From: Daphnia carinata
Taxonomy: Eukaryota; Arthropoda; Branchiopoda; Diplostraca; Daphniidae
NCBI RefSeq assembly: GCF_022539665.2
Contig: NC_081334.1
Coordinates: 6,976,424 to 7,040,423 of the forward strand
Direction: 5' to 3'
DNA: 64,000 bases
Shown: piece by piece, positions 25,621 through 38,722 of the stretch
How the letters are laid out: each line of letters opens with the position of its first letter
How positions within the stretch are numbered: the stretch's first letter is position 1
The notes under the pieces: generated by a model
Told to the model about the DNA's origin: nothing
Seen by the model: only the letters and a program-made list of their open reading frames with translations
Databases searched by the model: none
Position numbers and translations under genes: made by a program

Positions 25621-28600
25621 ACAAAAAAAAAAAAAAAACGAGAAATGAAAAGTGGGTACGGTACCGTTGTTGGAGATGGGCAACGTGCCCTGGTGAGTCA
25701 ATGCCAGTTCCGATTCCGTAAAGGTAATCTCCGAGGCGTGGTCGCTGCTGTTGTTGGATGTGGGCGTCGATCCGCCGAGCGAGTTGGCCGCGCCGGCCAG
25801 TGGGCCGCCACCCCCGCCGAAATGTTGTTGCGACGACGGATTGAACGGATGGGCATGGGCCGGCGGGTAAGCGTACGGTTGCTGGTACTCGGGCTCTTGT
25901 TGATGATGATGCTGCTGGAAGTTATTGTTGTTGCTGCTGCGCTGCGGTGGATGCGGTGGCTGTTGCGACTGCTGCTGCGACCTCCTGCCACGCTGTGGCT
26001 GCTGTTGCATCGGATGACTGGGCGATGCTTGATGATTGGCCGTCGATGATGCAACATCATTGGCGTCCTCGCCCTCTTCGGAGCCACTCAGATATGTATA
26101 AAGCCGAGTGATGGTCCGGTCGAGCTTGTCGACGGTCTGGCGCCGTGAAGACATTGGGAAACCTTATGGGAAAAACGAAAAACAAAAGAACATCAATTTT
26201 AGCTAAATAAAACCGATCAAATCAAGATGATGGGAGAGTGAATATGGAGTCTAGTAATATCACAGTCGACAAACAATATATAATACAAGCGACTTGATGA
26301 CTGGATATGTTATGGAAGTGAGGGGTGGACGAAGGAGAGAGCGAGAGAGAGAGGGGAGGCTCTTTTACGTCTCCACATCTTTTTATCGTCTTGATGTCTT
26401 TATCTTTATGGTTAGGGTATAAGAGAAAGAAAAAAAAAAAAACAAATATAAACGTAATGGCTAAGAATCTGGATGGAAAGTAACTGAATGTCGTGCTCGT
26501 TTTCTTCTTCCTCTCAATTCGTTTTAAATGGATTCGAAATAGGCAGAAGGGAAACACACACACACACACACACAAAAAAATAAAATAAAAAAAAATAAAT
26601 AAATGTATAAAAAATACTAAGAAAGAAACAGTCCGCCAACTTTGCTTCCGGAAGGTCAAGGGGTTGGTTACCCCCCAAAAAAAGAAAAAGAAAAAGAAGA
26701 CATAATATCAGATAGGAAACAAGGCACGCCTGTTTGTGTGTGTGTATGTGTGCGGGACCGGAATACAGATTTCCCAATTGCTTTCTGTCAAAGAAAGAAC
26801 CCCATCTTTTCCTTTTACTCGTTTCACTCTCATCTTTCCCATCAGTCCAGATGGTCTATATAAAAATAAATGGTCCCGTCGTATATCTCTAGATTTTTAT
26901 TTTTTTTTTTTTTTTTTTTTCTTTCTTTCTTTCCCGGCCGGCTCTCTGCGTGTGTGTTTCACACACCGCGGGGCCGTGTGGCCCATCTGCAAGACGCAAC
27001 GGCAATCAACGCCGTGATACTGTGCATACACTCCGTGAACGCAACATGTCCCTGTTCAAAAACTTGATACAAACATTTGCTTGCGTTTATAGGGGTGCAC
27101 TATTATATTTATAACTACGCCGCATTTCCTATCCCCAGTCCTCACTCGATGTTTTTATTATTATTCTCAGAGTACAACAGACTGAAATCTTTTCGAGTTT
27201 TCATTACACGACAAAGGCAATCGCGGTCAGAGTTTTTTTTTTGTTTCTTTCTTCTTTTTCTTTTTCAAATCAGCTGTTTATCTCTGGTTGTATATACCAT
27301 GGCGCTTTAATTGGATTCTTCTGTCCGTATACATCTTATAGAGTGGTAGTCGTAATGGCACTGTGTGTAAGCATGTCGTAAAAAATGGTAGAGATCTCTG
27401 TATTTATCTGGCCCAACTCATCGCTACCGTATGGTTCCATTTCTTCTATCTCTCAGAGTTGTTTTTGTGTGTGTTTTGTGTGTGTGTGTGTGTGTGTGTG
27501 ATGCGATCACAAGGGGGCGGCAACGAAACATGAGTCACAATAAATTACACACCGCTTGTGACTGCGTGTAATATGCGATGCATTTTTTTTTTTTCCCCTC
27601 TTCGATTCCTTATGTAAAAAATAAAATAAAGAAACACGCAGAGAGCCCTGGAAAAAAAAAAAATTATGCCAATCTTTTTGGTTACGCGACGACATGTGGT
27701 TTTTTTTGTTGTTGTTGCTGAACGATTGTTATAGTTTCGGCGTGTCGGCGGCATTGAGCCAAATCGACGTCATCCGCCTTTCGATTTTGCTTTTTAGAGG
27801 CCAAACACAAAAAGAAAGGCAACAAAAGAAGCAAAAAAAAAAAAGAAAACAATTTTTATGATTCAAAATAAAAGAAAAGGACGTATGCAATTTTTCAATG
27901 GCATGAAAAATTCAAGCTGCGTTGATTTTTTCTTTTCGGTACTTTTAGCAAAAGAAAACAAATTAGTCCTACTCACAAAACGAAATCGTACCTTAAAAAA
28001 AAACACAAAACACAAAACAAGAAAATAGGAATAAAAAAAAAAAAAAAAAAGATGGGAGTTCTGGGATGTGTGTGAGGTGCGATATTTTGTCTAATTCAAG
28101 AGAGGGGCGTTGAAAGGTGAATGTGTCGAGGGAAAACGAGCGAGAGAGAAGTAAAAGGTTGTGTTAGAATTTCTTTCGTTTTTTTTTTTTTTTTTACGAT
28201 CGGAGAATGAGAGTGGAAGCATTAGGAATATATAAAAGACGAAGAAGAAGAAAAAAAAAAAAAAAAAAAAAAAAAACTGAGAATATGCAATGCTCTCCTG
28301 CTGGGAATCGAGGCTTATTTATTTCTTTTTTCTTGCGTTAGGAAAAAAAAAAAAAAAAAAGCTGAAATGAAAATGAACTAGGTGAAGAATAGATGTGGCG
28401 CTCAGGTATATAACAACTTCATCGTTAGCGCACGCACCACACACTGATGGCTTCCATCACACCTTTTCTTTTTCCCCCCTCAATTTTTCCTTTTTCTTTT
28501 CGAGGGTTTCATCATCAACGATTCCTCATTTTCTCTCCCCACCCCCCTTTCTTCGAAATTTCAAGAAAAAAAACAGAGGCCACTGATGGCCGTTTTCCTC

Positions 28601-31600
28601 CCCTCCTAACCCCAAAGACTTTTTGAAGGTTTACTACATTTTTGAATGTGTGTGTGTGTGTTTCTCTTTAGACGCGTGTTTAATAGCTTTCGGGGCGCCA
28701 AGGAATCAAGCAGCAATGTGCACGCGACGCAAAAAAAAAAAAAAATAAAATAAAATAAAACAAAATAAAATTAACAATTCACTGGAAAACGGCAGTGAAG
28801 CAGCAAAGTGGATCGTCATTCTGACACGTTTGGCCCCAAACAAAATGATCTACAACCTTTTACGATTCCATCCATAAATATGACGGTTGTATAGAGGGCA
28901 AGGCCAATTTCTCTCCAACAACAAATGTGATTATTCGGATCATTCCCACCTTTCCTTCCCCCCCCCCTCCCCCCGCCTTTCACACCGTTAATCTTTTTCC
29001 CTTTAACTCGAGACGCACTGGTTGAGCCTCGCATAATATTCGTGACCGCCTCCTTCAAGACATTTCTCCCGTTATACGGTTCCTCGAATAATTCCAGATG
29101 AATATGTAATTGTGGATTGATACCCCCCCCCTCCCTAGTGAGTCAATGGATCCAATCGAATGTGGGTGGAAAAGAAATGTAAAAAAAAAAAAAAACTAAA
29201 ACCAATTCGAATTTCGTAGTTGGAGGCCAAGAAAAAAAAAAACACATCAGAAAAAAAAAAGTAGGACAAAATATTCAGTTGGCTTTTCTTTAGAATTCCT
29301 AATTTTTTTTTTTTTGGCATGGCACACAATGCTGACCGAAAACAAAAATGTTAATGACGGCATTCATTTAGAAATCCATCAAACAACAATAAGAAAACAA
29401 CACAAGAAAAACAAAAACAAAAACAGGTAGGAAAAGCAAAAAGCAAAAATAAAATAAAAACATTCCAATTGGGGAACGTAGGGCAAAAAGGGCCTTGTGG
29501 GAGTGTACGAATCCGTCCAATTTTTCCGTCTAATGAAGTCAAACCTTATAGAGTTCAAAACTCCCCTTCAGCTGTTTCCCCCCCCCCCCCTACGTAGGGA
29601 GAGACAGAGAGAAAAAAAAAAAAAAAGAAAACTCCATTGTTCCACGGCCGTATCGGTGCGCGGGTACAAGAGTCTATTCATCGATGCTCGTACAGGTTCA
29701 AACAGTGCGTGAAAAATACATCAGCACCCATGGCAGTGCTTTTTTGAAAAGAGATGATGAGGGAAGAAGGCAAACCTCCCACTGGCTCATCAAGACCCCT
29801 CAATTAAAATTCAATAACGACGCCATCAGCGTACATTGACAGATGGTGTCGACTACGCCCATCGCTGCACCGACTCCGCTGTACAGTTTGCCATAACCCC
29901 GTGCCGCAACCGACTGTACAGTACAAACGTTACCCTCCCCCCCCCCCTCCCCAAACAAAAACAAGAACAATAGAATTTTAGAAAAAAAAAAATATCTAGA
30001 TTCACCGTGACTAATATTATTCTTTCAAATATCAGAGATGAAAAAAGAAAAAAGAAAAAAAAAAAAACCCTCGTTTCTTCCCTCTCTCCGACCACTTTGT
30101 TTTGTTTGTTTCCATCATTTCCATTTGGTTGCATACATTACACGCTTTAAAGAAGAAACTCGGGGCTTTGCCTTCCAGCGCCCCCAGGTAGAAGATGAAT
30201 AAATAGTCGATAATTTTTTTTTTTCTCGTTTTCTTTTTAGTATAGACAAGGAAAATAAGGTTGAAAAAAAAAAAACAATAAATATGAATTTGAACTCGTG
30301 AAATGTCATCGTGTCTTTCGTGAGTGAGCCCCATAAAAAATATTTAACCCCTCCATACTTGTTTTTTTTTTTTTTCTTTTCTTTCTTCCAGTTCGAACAC
30401 GCAATAATCATGATAATAACAACAGGACGAATGAGTCGTTAGATTGAATCGATATGTTTTTTCGACGTTTCGTTCGCCTTCGGCCGGATGATGGTTCAAG
30501 CGCGCATTGTGGCGGGGCGCGAGCGCACACGAAATCCCGACTTTTGTATCTTTTATTTCCCTTACAAGGCAACTTGTCGCGTCCGTCTCTGTCATCAATC
30601 GTCAAGTGGGAAAAAAAAAACCGAATAAAAGAAAAACGAAGAAGAACTCCAAAGTGAAAGGCGGGCGTGATGCTATTCACGCACGTGAAATCAATCAAAA
30701 TGTGAAGCACCTGCTGATGTCTACGACTATAAAGACACGCGGTCGTGATTCTTCTCTACGTGTCTGTGTGTATGTGTGTGTGTGTGTGTGTGGGATATAT
30801 ATCCACTTGAGATAACAGCCCAGGTAACGTGAAAGAAATAAGAAAGTGGTTTCAATCACGCCACCGTGTTAGTATAGAGGATTTTTATTTCATTTTTTTT
30901 TTTTTTCGTTCCATCTAACTTCGTTTTTCAATGAAACAAGACAAAAACGAAATGAAATTACTTGACTGGAAAACGACACGAGATCTTACTCGAAACTTTC
31001 CTATAAAAATCTGGCGGCTCCAAGAAAAGTTTGTCCTTATTTGGTCCGATTTTCTTTTTCATATTTTTTTTTTTTTTGTCTGCTTTGTTTAATCTCTCAT
31101 TTAATGCTGTACGCCATCTATGCCGCTTTTTTTTTTTTCTTTCAAAAATGCACGCGGTTCAATTTCACGGCTGCTTCCTGCTGAGGACGGATCGGGTGTG
31201 TGCGCAGAAAACGTGTTGTGTCGAGTCATATGGACGAGGGGAAAAGGGAGAGACAGGAACCAACAGGGAGGAGGAGGAAGAAGAGACCAATAAGTAAAAA
31301 ATAGAAGAAGAGAAAAACAGCTTTTTGGCTTTTGACACGCACAGCACCGTCCGCCGAGTCGACTGTCACCGATCGGTTTGACGGATTGCTCTTATAATTC
31401 CGCCCATGTCAGCGCAGACACAAGGAAAAAACTGGTTTAAAAAAGAAGGGAAAGAAAAAAAAAACAAAAAAAAAAACTGGATACATCCGATAGATGTCCC
31501 ATGTGCAAAAATTCGAAACCTAAAGACGAACAACACGAAACATCCGGGATAGATTTTAACTGTCCATATTTTTTAACAATAGACATTTTTTTTTTTTTTT

Positions 31601-31988
31601 TTGCTCTATTCAAATTGACTTAATCAACAGCTGAAAAAGGGCAAAGAGCTGAGCTGCTATTAACAGGGGAAAAAACGTTAGTCATAAAAAACGCTTTAGG
31701 CTCTCGTGCCCAAAAAAAAAAATCGGGGCATCACAATAGGCCAGCTAATAATCACGAGAAATGGGTGTGATTGTTGTTGTATACCCAAAATAAAAGTCGC
31801 AACAAAACGGTTCGCTTCTGCTGCCACTGTTCCCTTAACGATGTCTGATTGTTCCTTTTCTTTTTTTCTTGCAAAGTCACCTGACTTAACTAGCAACATC
31901 TCCCTCTTTTCTTTCATATTTCCCTCTTCCCTCTTGTTATGGTGGTATATCGATAGACCCTCTCTCTCAAAAAAACAGCCACCCATCT

Positions 31989-32026
<38 letters not shown>

Positions 32027-32687
32027 AAGGAAAAAAAAGTCGTGCTGTCATTGTGTGCGTGCCTCTGATAGTGCGCGCGGCGCGCGCCTGAGAGTAGAGG
32101 GACGGAGAGAGAGAGAGACGGAGTGAATCCAATCAGACCAATTATCAGGCATGGCGCAGGCCATTGCCTCTGCTGGTTGTACAGTAGGGACAACCCCCCC
32201 CCCCCCAAAAAAAAAAAAAAAAAAAAAAAAAAATTGGGGGAGGAGATAGCCCCCTCATTTCGCCGTCCGCATCCTCTGCAGTTGAAGGAGGAAGAAGAAG
32301 AAAAAAAAAAAAAAAAAGGCTGATTGCTTATCCGATGGGTTTCCTTTTTTTTTTCCCTAGTAGATGGAATTGTATGGGGGGATGGGGGTTGTGTGGAGGC
32401 CTAGTAAAAAGAGAAGTCACAAGGCATTTTTTTTTCTTTTTCTTTCCCCGTCTTTTTCGGTACTATAGGCAATATGATGGATTAGGGTAGGACACAGAGG
32501 GGATTGAGTAGGAGGCGCAAAAAAAAAATAAAGTAAAAAAAAAAAAAAAAAGGAAGAATCGGCTAATGCACTTTTTATCGATGCCGTTCATCTCCGGACT
32601 TTTTGGTTCGCTCCTTTCAGTCGGGGAAAGAAAAAAAGAGTTTTGATGGATCAGTGACAGGGTGTTGGGAGAGGAAGCGGCTATACC

Positions 32688-32721
<34 letters not shown>

Positions 32722-34668
32722 TTTGAGACGAACCGTGAAGGTGGGGTCCGTGTGCAACTTACGCGTCCGCAAAAAGAGGGAAATTAAAGTCTGCCTCTCC
32801 ACTGGGATTCACATCAAAGAGCATCGGAAAAAGAAAAAAAGCTGATTGTTCGTATGTCTTCCAATATCGATAGGGCAGGACTACACATTTTTGCATCCAT
32901 ATGACTTGTCTACTTTCATGTCAACTTTGCCTCTTGACTATAATCGGGGGAGCTCTTTGTCTGACATACGATCCCCCTTTTTTTTTATACATGTATACAT
33001 ATATATCGAAAAGCTACTTGCATTGTTTGCTTGCTGCCCTATACCCTCTACAACGATATGAAATTTTACACAGAAAAAAAAAAGATTGAAAAAAAGCAGA
33101 AAGGCATACAAGAATGATCCTAGTAGCTTTTGGCTTCCTGTGTCGATCGAGCCTACACGTTTTTATTGTGTATCCCCGATGCGGACAGATTGGCCTCAGC
33201 TTGAAATCTGTCATATATTCCATGTCTTTTCCGCCATTCTTTTTCTTTTTTTTTTTTTTTTTTTTTAGCTTCTGGATTTGTGGACAACAGCGAGTACGTC
33301 AACGCTGCCACAGAAATAGGTGAATCAACAATAGACATCAATCTTGGACAACAACAAAGATGTACCACCAGGATACCCTTTCATTTTTTTTTTTGGCACA
33401 CCGTTCCTTCCGTTTTTCTCTAGTTATTTCGATGAAATTCAATCAAGCTTTCGAATATAGGATAGCGAAGAAGAAGGGAAAAAAACAAAACAAAAAACAA
33501 ACGAAGGACGGCTGTACCGCACAGCTGCAAGTGAAAAGTGCCTGTCTAAAAAGTATTGAAAGAGAGGCCTCTATTTATCGGATGAGTGACGATAGGATTT
33601 CCTACTATCTCCATGCAGATTAAGACAGACAGGCCCATCGTTTTTCGGCTTGATTGCACACTCATTGAACGATGGGTACGCGGTCTGAAGAGAGAGAAAA
33701 AGGGGCCGAACAAAACAATCGGCTACGTACAATGGCTAATATTAAAGAAATAATACACGTACAAGTTCTTATTTTTTTTTTTTTTTCCCAAAGTTTCGCA
33801 TTGTTTCCTTTTGATATACAAAACCAACCGCTTTTCGAATACAAAAGAATGGGCCTGCTGTTGGCCCCTCTTTCCTATTTGATAGAATTTACTTTCAATA
33901 ATAATAATAAAAAAAAAAAGGGGGGTTTGTTTTTCGAGAAGAAAATAGAATTAAAGCGAGATAACAATAAGAGGACCACGGTCGTATCAAGACTGTCTTT
34001 ACTCCTTTTTACTTTTTACTGTGGCATATAAATCAATTCCCCAATTTAAACAAGAAAAACGTTTGTACCGTGATTTCAATCTTCTTTTTTTTTTTCGTTA
34101 ACTTATTTTACTTGGGAATGTAATCGAGGTACACACACACACTAATATAATATTCCTTTCTGTCCGTTTGGCTGATGGCTTTCAGGTTTTTTATTTTTTT
34201 TTTTTGTGTGTGTGGTTCTGTTGACGGAGATTAGACCACCAGATAAAAAAAGAGATAGAAAAGGGAAAAAAAAAAAAGATGGAGAGGGCTTATACGTCCA
34301 CAACATCAAGTCAAAGAAGAAGAAGAAAAAAAAAAACAAAAAAAACGAGAGATGCTGGGCCCCCCGTGATGATGACGATGGAATATCTACACAAATCAAG
34401 GGCGGTATGTTTTGATTTCAATCTATTTGGGCTTGACGTTGTTGTTCAGCTTCAACCATTTTCCTTTTCTTTTCAATTAAGAAAAGAGAAATAAAAAAAA
34501 AAAAAAAAAATGAAAGAAATATTTCAATAAAGAAAAAAAAACGTGCACAAGTCAAACGGAGCCTATAAAATGCCTATGGGAAATCCTATGGTATTAGACA
34601 AATAACCAATTCATTACCAACGCTGATGTCGGCCTATTTGTAATCAGGACGTTAATAATTCGAAGGCC

Positions 34669-34700
<32 letters not shown>

Positions 34701-35605
34701 AATAACTGATGCGATATTAAACGACTATTGCGAAGAGGAACGATAAATCAATTTGCCTTGAACAACAGAAAAATTTGAATTCCAAGAGCGAACAGGTTTG
34801 CCTCCAGTAGAATAAAAAAAAAAAAACTACGGATTACTAAACACGAAGAAGAGAAGAAGAAGAAGAAGAAGAAAAAAAATCGATCGAGACAGAATACAAA
34901 GAAACGAGCAGTTTCGTGTACAATCGATCGACGTGTACAACAGAAACTTGAAGAAGATGAATATCAGTTGGGAGAAAAGAGCGCACCAACGACGAAGGGG
35001 AAAATGTCGGCGGGAGTGCTGCTGTTTTAGGTCTTTGATGGCGCTCATGGATTCGACGTCTCTCTTTTCTCCAGATAGTGAAAATAAAAAAAACAACGAA
35101 TCGGTTGAAGTCAGTACCCTAAATTTATCGATCGCATGCCAACGAAGTGCGTTTGATGTTCGACTTTTCTATACGATCTTTCAAAGCCTCTCCACGAAAA
35201 AAGAAAAATTTAAGTTTCAAATGCACTTCCGTCTGGTCCCCTCCATTTTTCTACAATTCAAAGAAGACATTACTACTCGCTTTTTCTTCATTGATTTCTT
35301 TTTCACAGAAATGCCAAATCAAGATGAACAGAAGCAAAAAGGGTGCCACATGTACCACCAGTTCACGTTTCAATCAAATAATTCGTACCCAAAGACGATT
35401 GATCGGCCATCTCTTTTTTTTTTTTTTTTTTTTTTTTTCAAGCCGACTGCAAAGTGCATCTTCCATGCCCCAGCTTTCGCCTACACATTGTCGACAGATA
35501 AATTCCCCAGTTTTTTAAGTGCTTCTATCGTCTGGAACATAAAAGGGAAGCTATACATCACATCTGGTTGAAACACGCAAAGCTCCGTTATAAACGAGGG
35601 TAAAA

Positions 35606-35641
<36 letters not shown>

Positions 35642-36381
35642 AAGAGGACTCGTGTCGTGCTACTGACTGCCTATATAATATTATCAGCTGATTTGCTCCT
35701 GTTTCCCTCTGTCTATAAGGTTCGTGACAGTTCGGTTAACGCATCAGAAAAGGGTGGGAGCGAGGGGATAGGCAGGGAGAAATAAACGGAGGGTTATACC
35801 GCTACGTTTAACAACCGTTCTTTCAAGCCCAATGAACATCGCCTTCAACCCCCCCAACAACTGTAAAAACGTAGCCTACCAAAAATGAAATGGCGCGTGT
35901 GTTCTGTTGGGCGTCGGAACCGGGGAAAAATAAAATAAACCGGTGGAGGGGGTGGAAGTTTGAAAATATCGAAAATGGGGAGGGGGGGGGTACGATAGGG
36001 TTAAAAATGCCGCCATACGACCAAACGTAAAGAGGTGGGCAGTTCCGTAACGAAAGAAAAGTACTGCATAATTATAAATAATAAAACTTTACGAGGAATA
36101 AAAATGGCGACAAGTTTCCAAACACAGTCGGAAATGGTGGAAAACTGTAGAAATTGAAAGTTTCTCTACAGACTTTGCCCCCCCCCCCCCCCCCCCCCCT
36201 CATCATCAAACGAACTGAGAGGGAGGGAGGGGATGAAGGTAAATAGTAGAATAGACTTTCTGGTACAATAGCAAGCGGATAGATTATGCGTGTGCGCTGC
36301 TGGATGCGATAAATCAGTCATTCAGGGAAATTCATTCATTATTCAAATGGGCAAGGAAACGGAAACAAAGGAAGCGAGGGA

Positions 36382-36417
<36 letters not shown>

Positions 36418-38689
36418 GCATCGCATACGGGATTAACGATACTCGGTGCTCGTACACATAAACCACATCAACTATTTAAAGTATCGCAGTTGACATGGTC
36501 GCCCTTGCATATACATAGACGTGTATAGGTGCCGATTTTCTTGGCCGTTTTCTTCGTCCCGTCCCATCGGCAATGACATTTTGAAAATGCAACGCATTCC
36601 ATGAAAGCCTGGCCGTTCTTGATTCAAACTCCCCGTCATCTATTTACATCTGTCATCGGGAACTCGTAGGTCTCGTCCGTTGTTTTCCCTTCTACATTAT
36701 CAAGTGGCTCAAGGTGGGTTCAACGTGATTCCCTCCCGTCCGATCAAAATTGACGTCCCCCGCCATGCCCCTGTTGTAGTTATTACAAGTTGAAGGTTCG
36801 TGCGCTTCAACTAATTCTTCTGTCGTTCCCGCTCGTCTATTTTAGTTTCTCTCTTTTTTTTTTCTTTCCCAACTCTGTCCCATGAATTTCAAAGAGGATT
36901 TTCCTGTTTTCTATTACGACTCGTGAAAGCCGGACAGACAGACGGCCGCTACGCACAAAATAATCATACAAAGAAGAAAAAACCATCTACGATGTTCTCG
37001 TGCGAGCCGTGAAACCGGACATTTCTTCCCTGTTTTCTTTCTTCTAACCTGGGCCCGTGAGTGATGGACGTTTTCACGCAATGTCATGTTATATTCTTTC
37101 TGGCTCTATACAAACAAGACAGGAGAGAAGGGTACATACACACAAAAAAAAGCATTTTTTCTTTTTAATAACATCTCCCCGAAACTACTAAAGATTCTTT
37201 CATAACATCTTGTAAATACCTCGAGCAAAATTCTTTTCTTTCAAATTCCCCCCCCTTTTTTTTTTTCTTTTTAAACTTTTGACATCATAAAATGTGAGCC
37301 ATGACCCAAACAAAACAGAAAATCAATGTGGGCACTAACAAAGTGCCTGTGCATAACAAGCGCGCACACTTGTTATGTACAAGGCCAGCTTTATTAGGTG
37401 TATTCGACATTTAGAAAAGAGAGAAACATGAAGTTGATTGTCTTCTTTTCCTCAAGACTTGCTAAGTTGCTACACGTTTAGAATGACAGTCATAGGTCAA
37501 CTGTTATACAGTCCAGCCTTTCGTCTTTTAGCTTTTTTTTTTTTTTTTTGTTTTTTTTCTCCTTGTGTACGGGGGGCTTTTATGATGGGACACGACCACC
37601 TAGTTTGCTTCCATCTTCCGTTCGAAAAAAAACAAAACAAAAAAAAGAAACACCAAACTGTCACTTTTTGTTGGGGGGGGGGGGGGGGATTGTGGTATGG
37701 TATAGTGCCTCCCTGACGTTTCACGGTGTCTCAACAACTCAAAAAAAAAAAAAAAAAAAAAAAGGAGGGTTGTGGAGGACATTAGGATTCGTTTTGAGCC
37801 AGTTGTGAAGACAGCCAAGATCCCTCCCCAACAGAACGACTTATACGACTATCTTTTTAGAGCCTTCGTTGCCCATGTCCCTGGAAACATTGAAGAAAAG
37901 CGGTTCGTCTTTATCTCTTTGTTTAGAATCTTTTCTTTTTCTTCTTCTTCTTCTTCTTCTCTCTCTCTTTCACAAAGTGGCGGCATATATCAGAAGCACC
38001 GCATGACCAACCGTAGCCCCTCGTGTGTTTGAGTACAACAACAAAACGACGAAATACCGGCAAACCCTTTCCACCTTGAATGTTTCTCTTTTTGTACCAA
38101 ATGTGTGACAAGGTTTTTCAGTCGAATCGCCTCACGACTTATAAACCAGACATTGATGTTAAAGAAGAAAAAAAAAATTTAGCGAGAAATGACTACAAGG
38201 TTGCGCAATCTGACGTGATTTTATCCCGCAGAGTATCGCCATCGTGGCCTCCACATTTTGCATTGAGTTACTCCTCCGACATCCAATGTTGTATAAAGTA
38301 AGTAAAAGTATTGATCCCTTTTCGGGCTGTGAGCACCACTTCCTCTCCTCCCCTCCCCACCCAGTGCGTGTGAATTTACGGCCAAGGTGAATGACGTACA
38401 CGACACACATCCCCGGCTTGAGCGAAAATAAAAAAACGGGAAATACCGTTGCCTTGGGGGGGGGGCTGTCGACTGATTATATCCGACATTATTAAAGCTG
38501 GAGGAAACTCTCGAAAGTTGCGGAACTATTCGATCTTTAGCTCTCAGGGATAAGGGCATAAAATAATAATAATAATTAAAAAAAAAAAGAGTCGACAAAT
38601 CAATTATGAAACGAGTCTAGCTGTGTCCTTAAGCCTCACCGAATAGTTATCTGTCGCTCATTCAAAACCCATAAAATCATCGCAAGGAC

Positions 38690-38722
<33 letters not shown>

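Larger units (their letters stand above)
8241..25664 (-). other. Ten-m: Intron 2 (about 17.4 kb), simple-repeat rich
   Basis: No coding exon, RNA gene or transposon recognised. This is the most repeat-dense part of the window: dozens of A- and T-runs of 12-39 bp, many (CA)n and (GA)n tracts, and C-runs. The frequent open frames are low-complexity (Phe, Lys, Thr-His, Arg-Glu) and appear on both strands. A small alternative exon of phase 1-1 could be hidden here and would not be visible without comparison or RNA data. Confidence 0.8.

Noticed and set aside
31696-32208. Minus-strand open frame of about 170 codons
   Set aside because: Dominated by a Phe/Lys run from a 28-bp A/T tract; no domain seen.
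34933-35571. Plus-strand open frame of about 212 codons in intron 1
   Set aside because: Composition is haphazard, it includes a Phe run from a T homopolymer, the opposite strand is partly open too, and no domain or splice context is recognisable.
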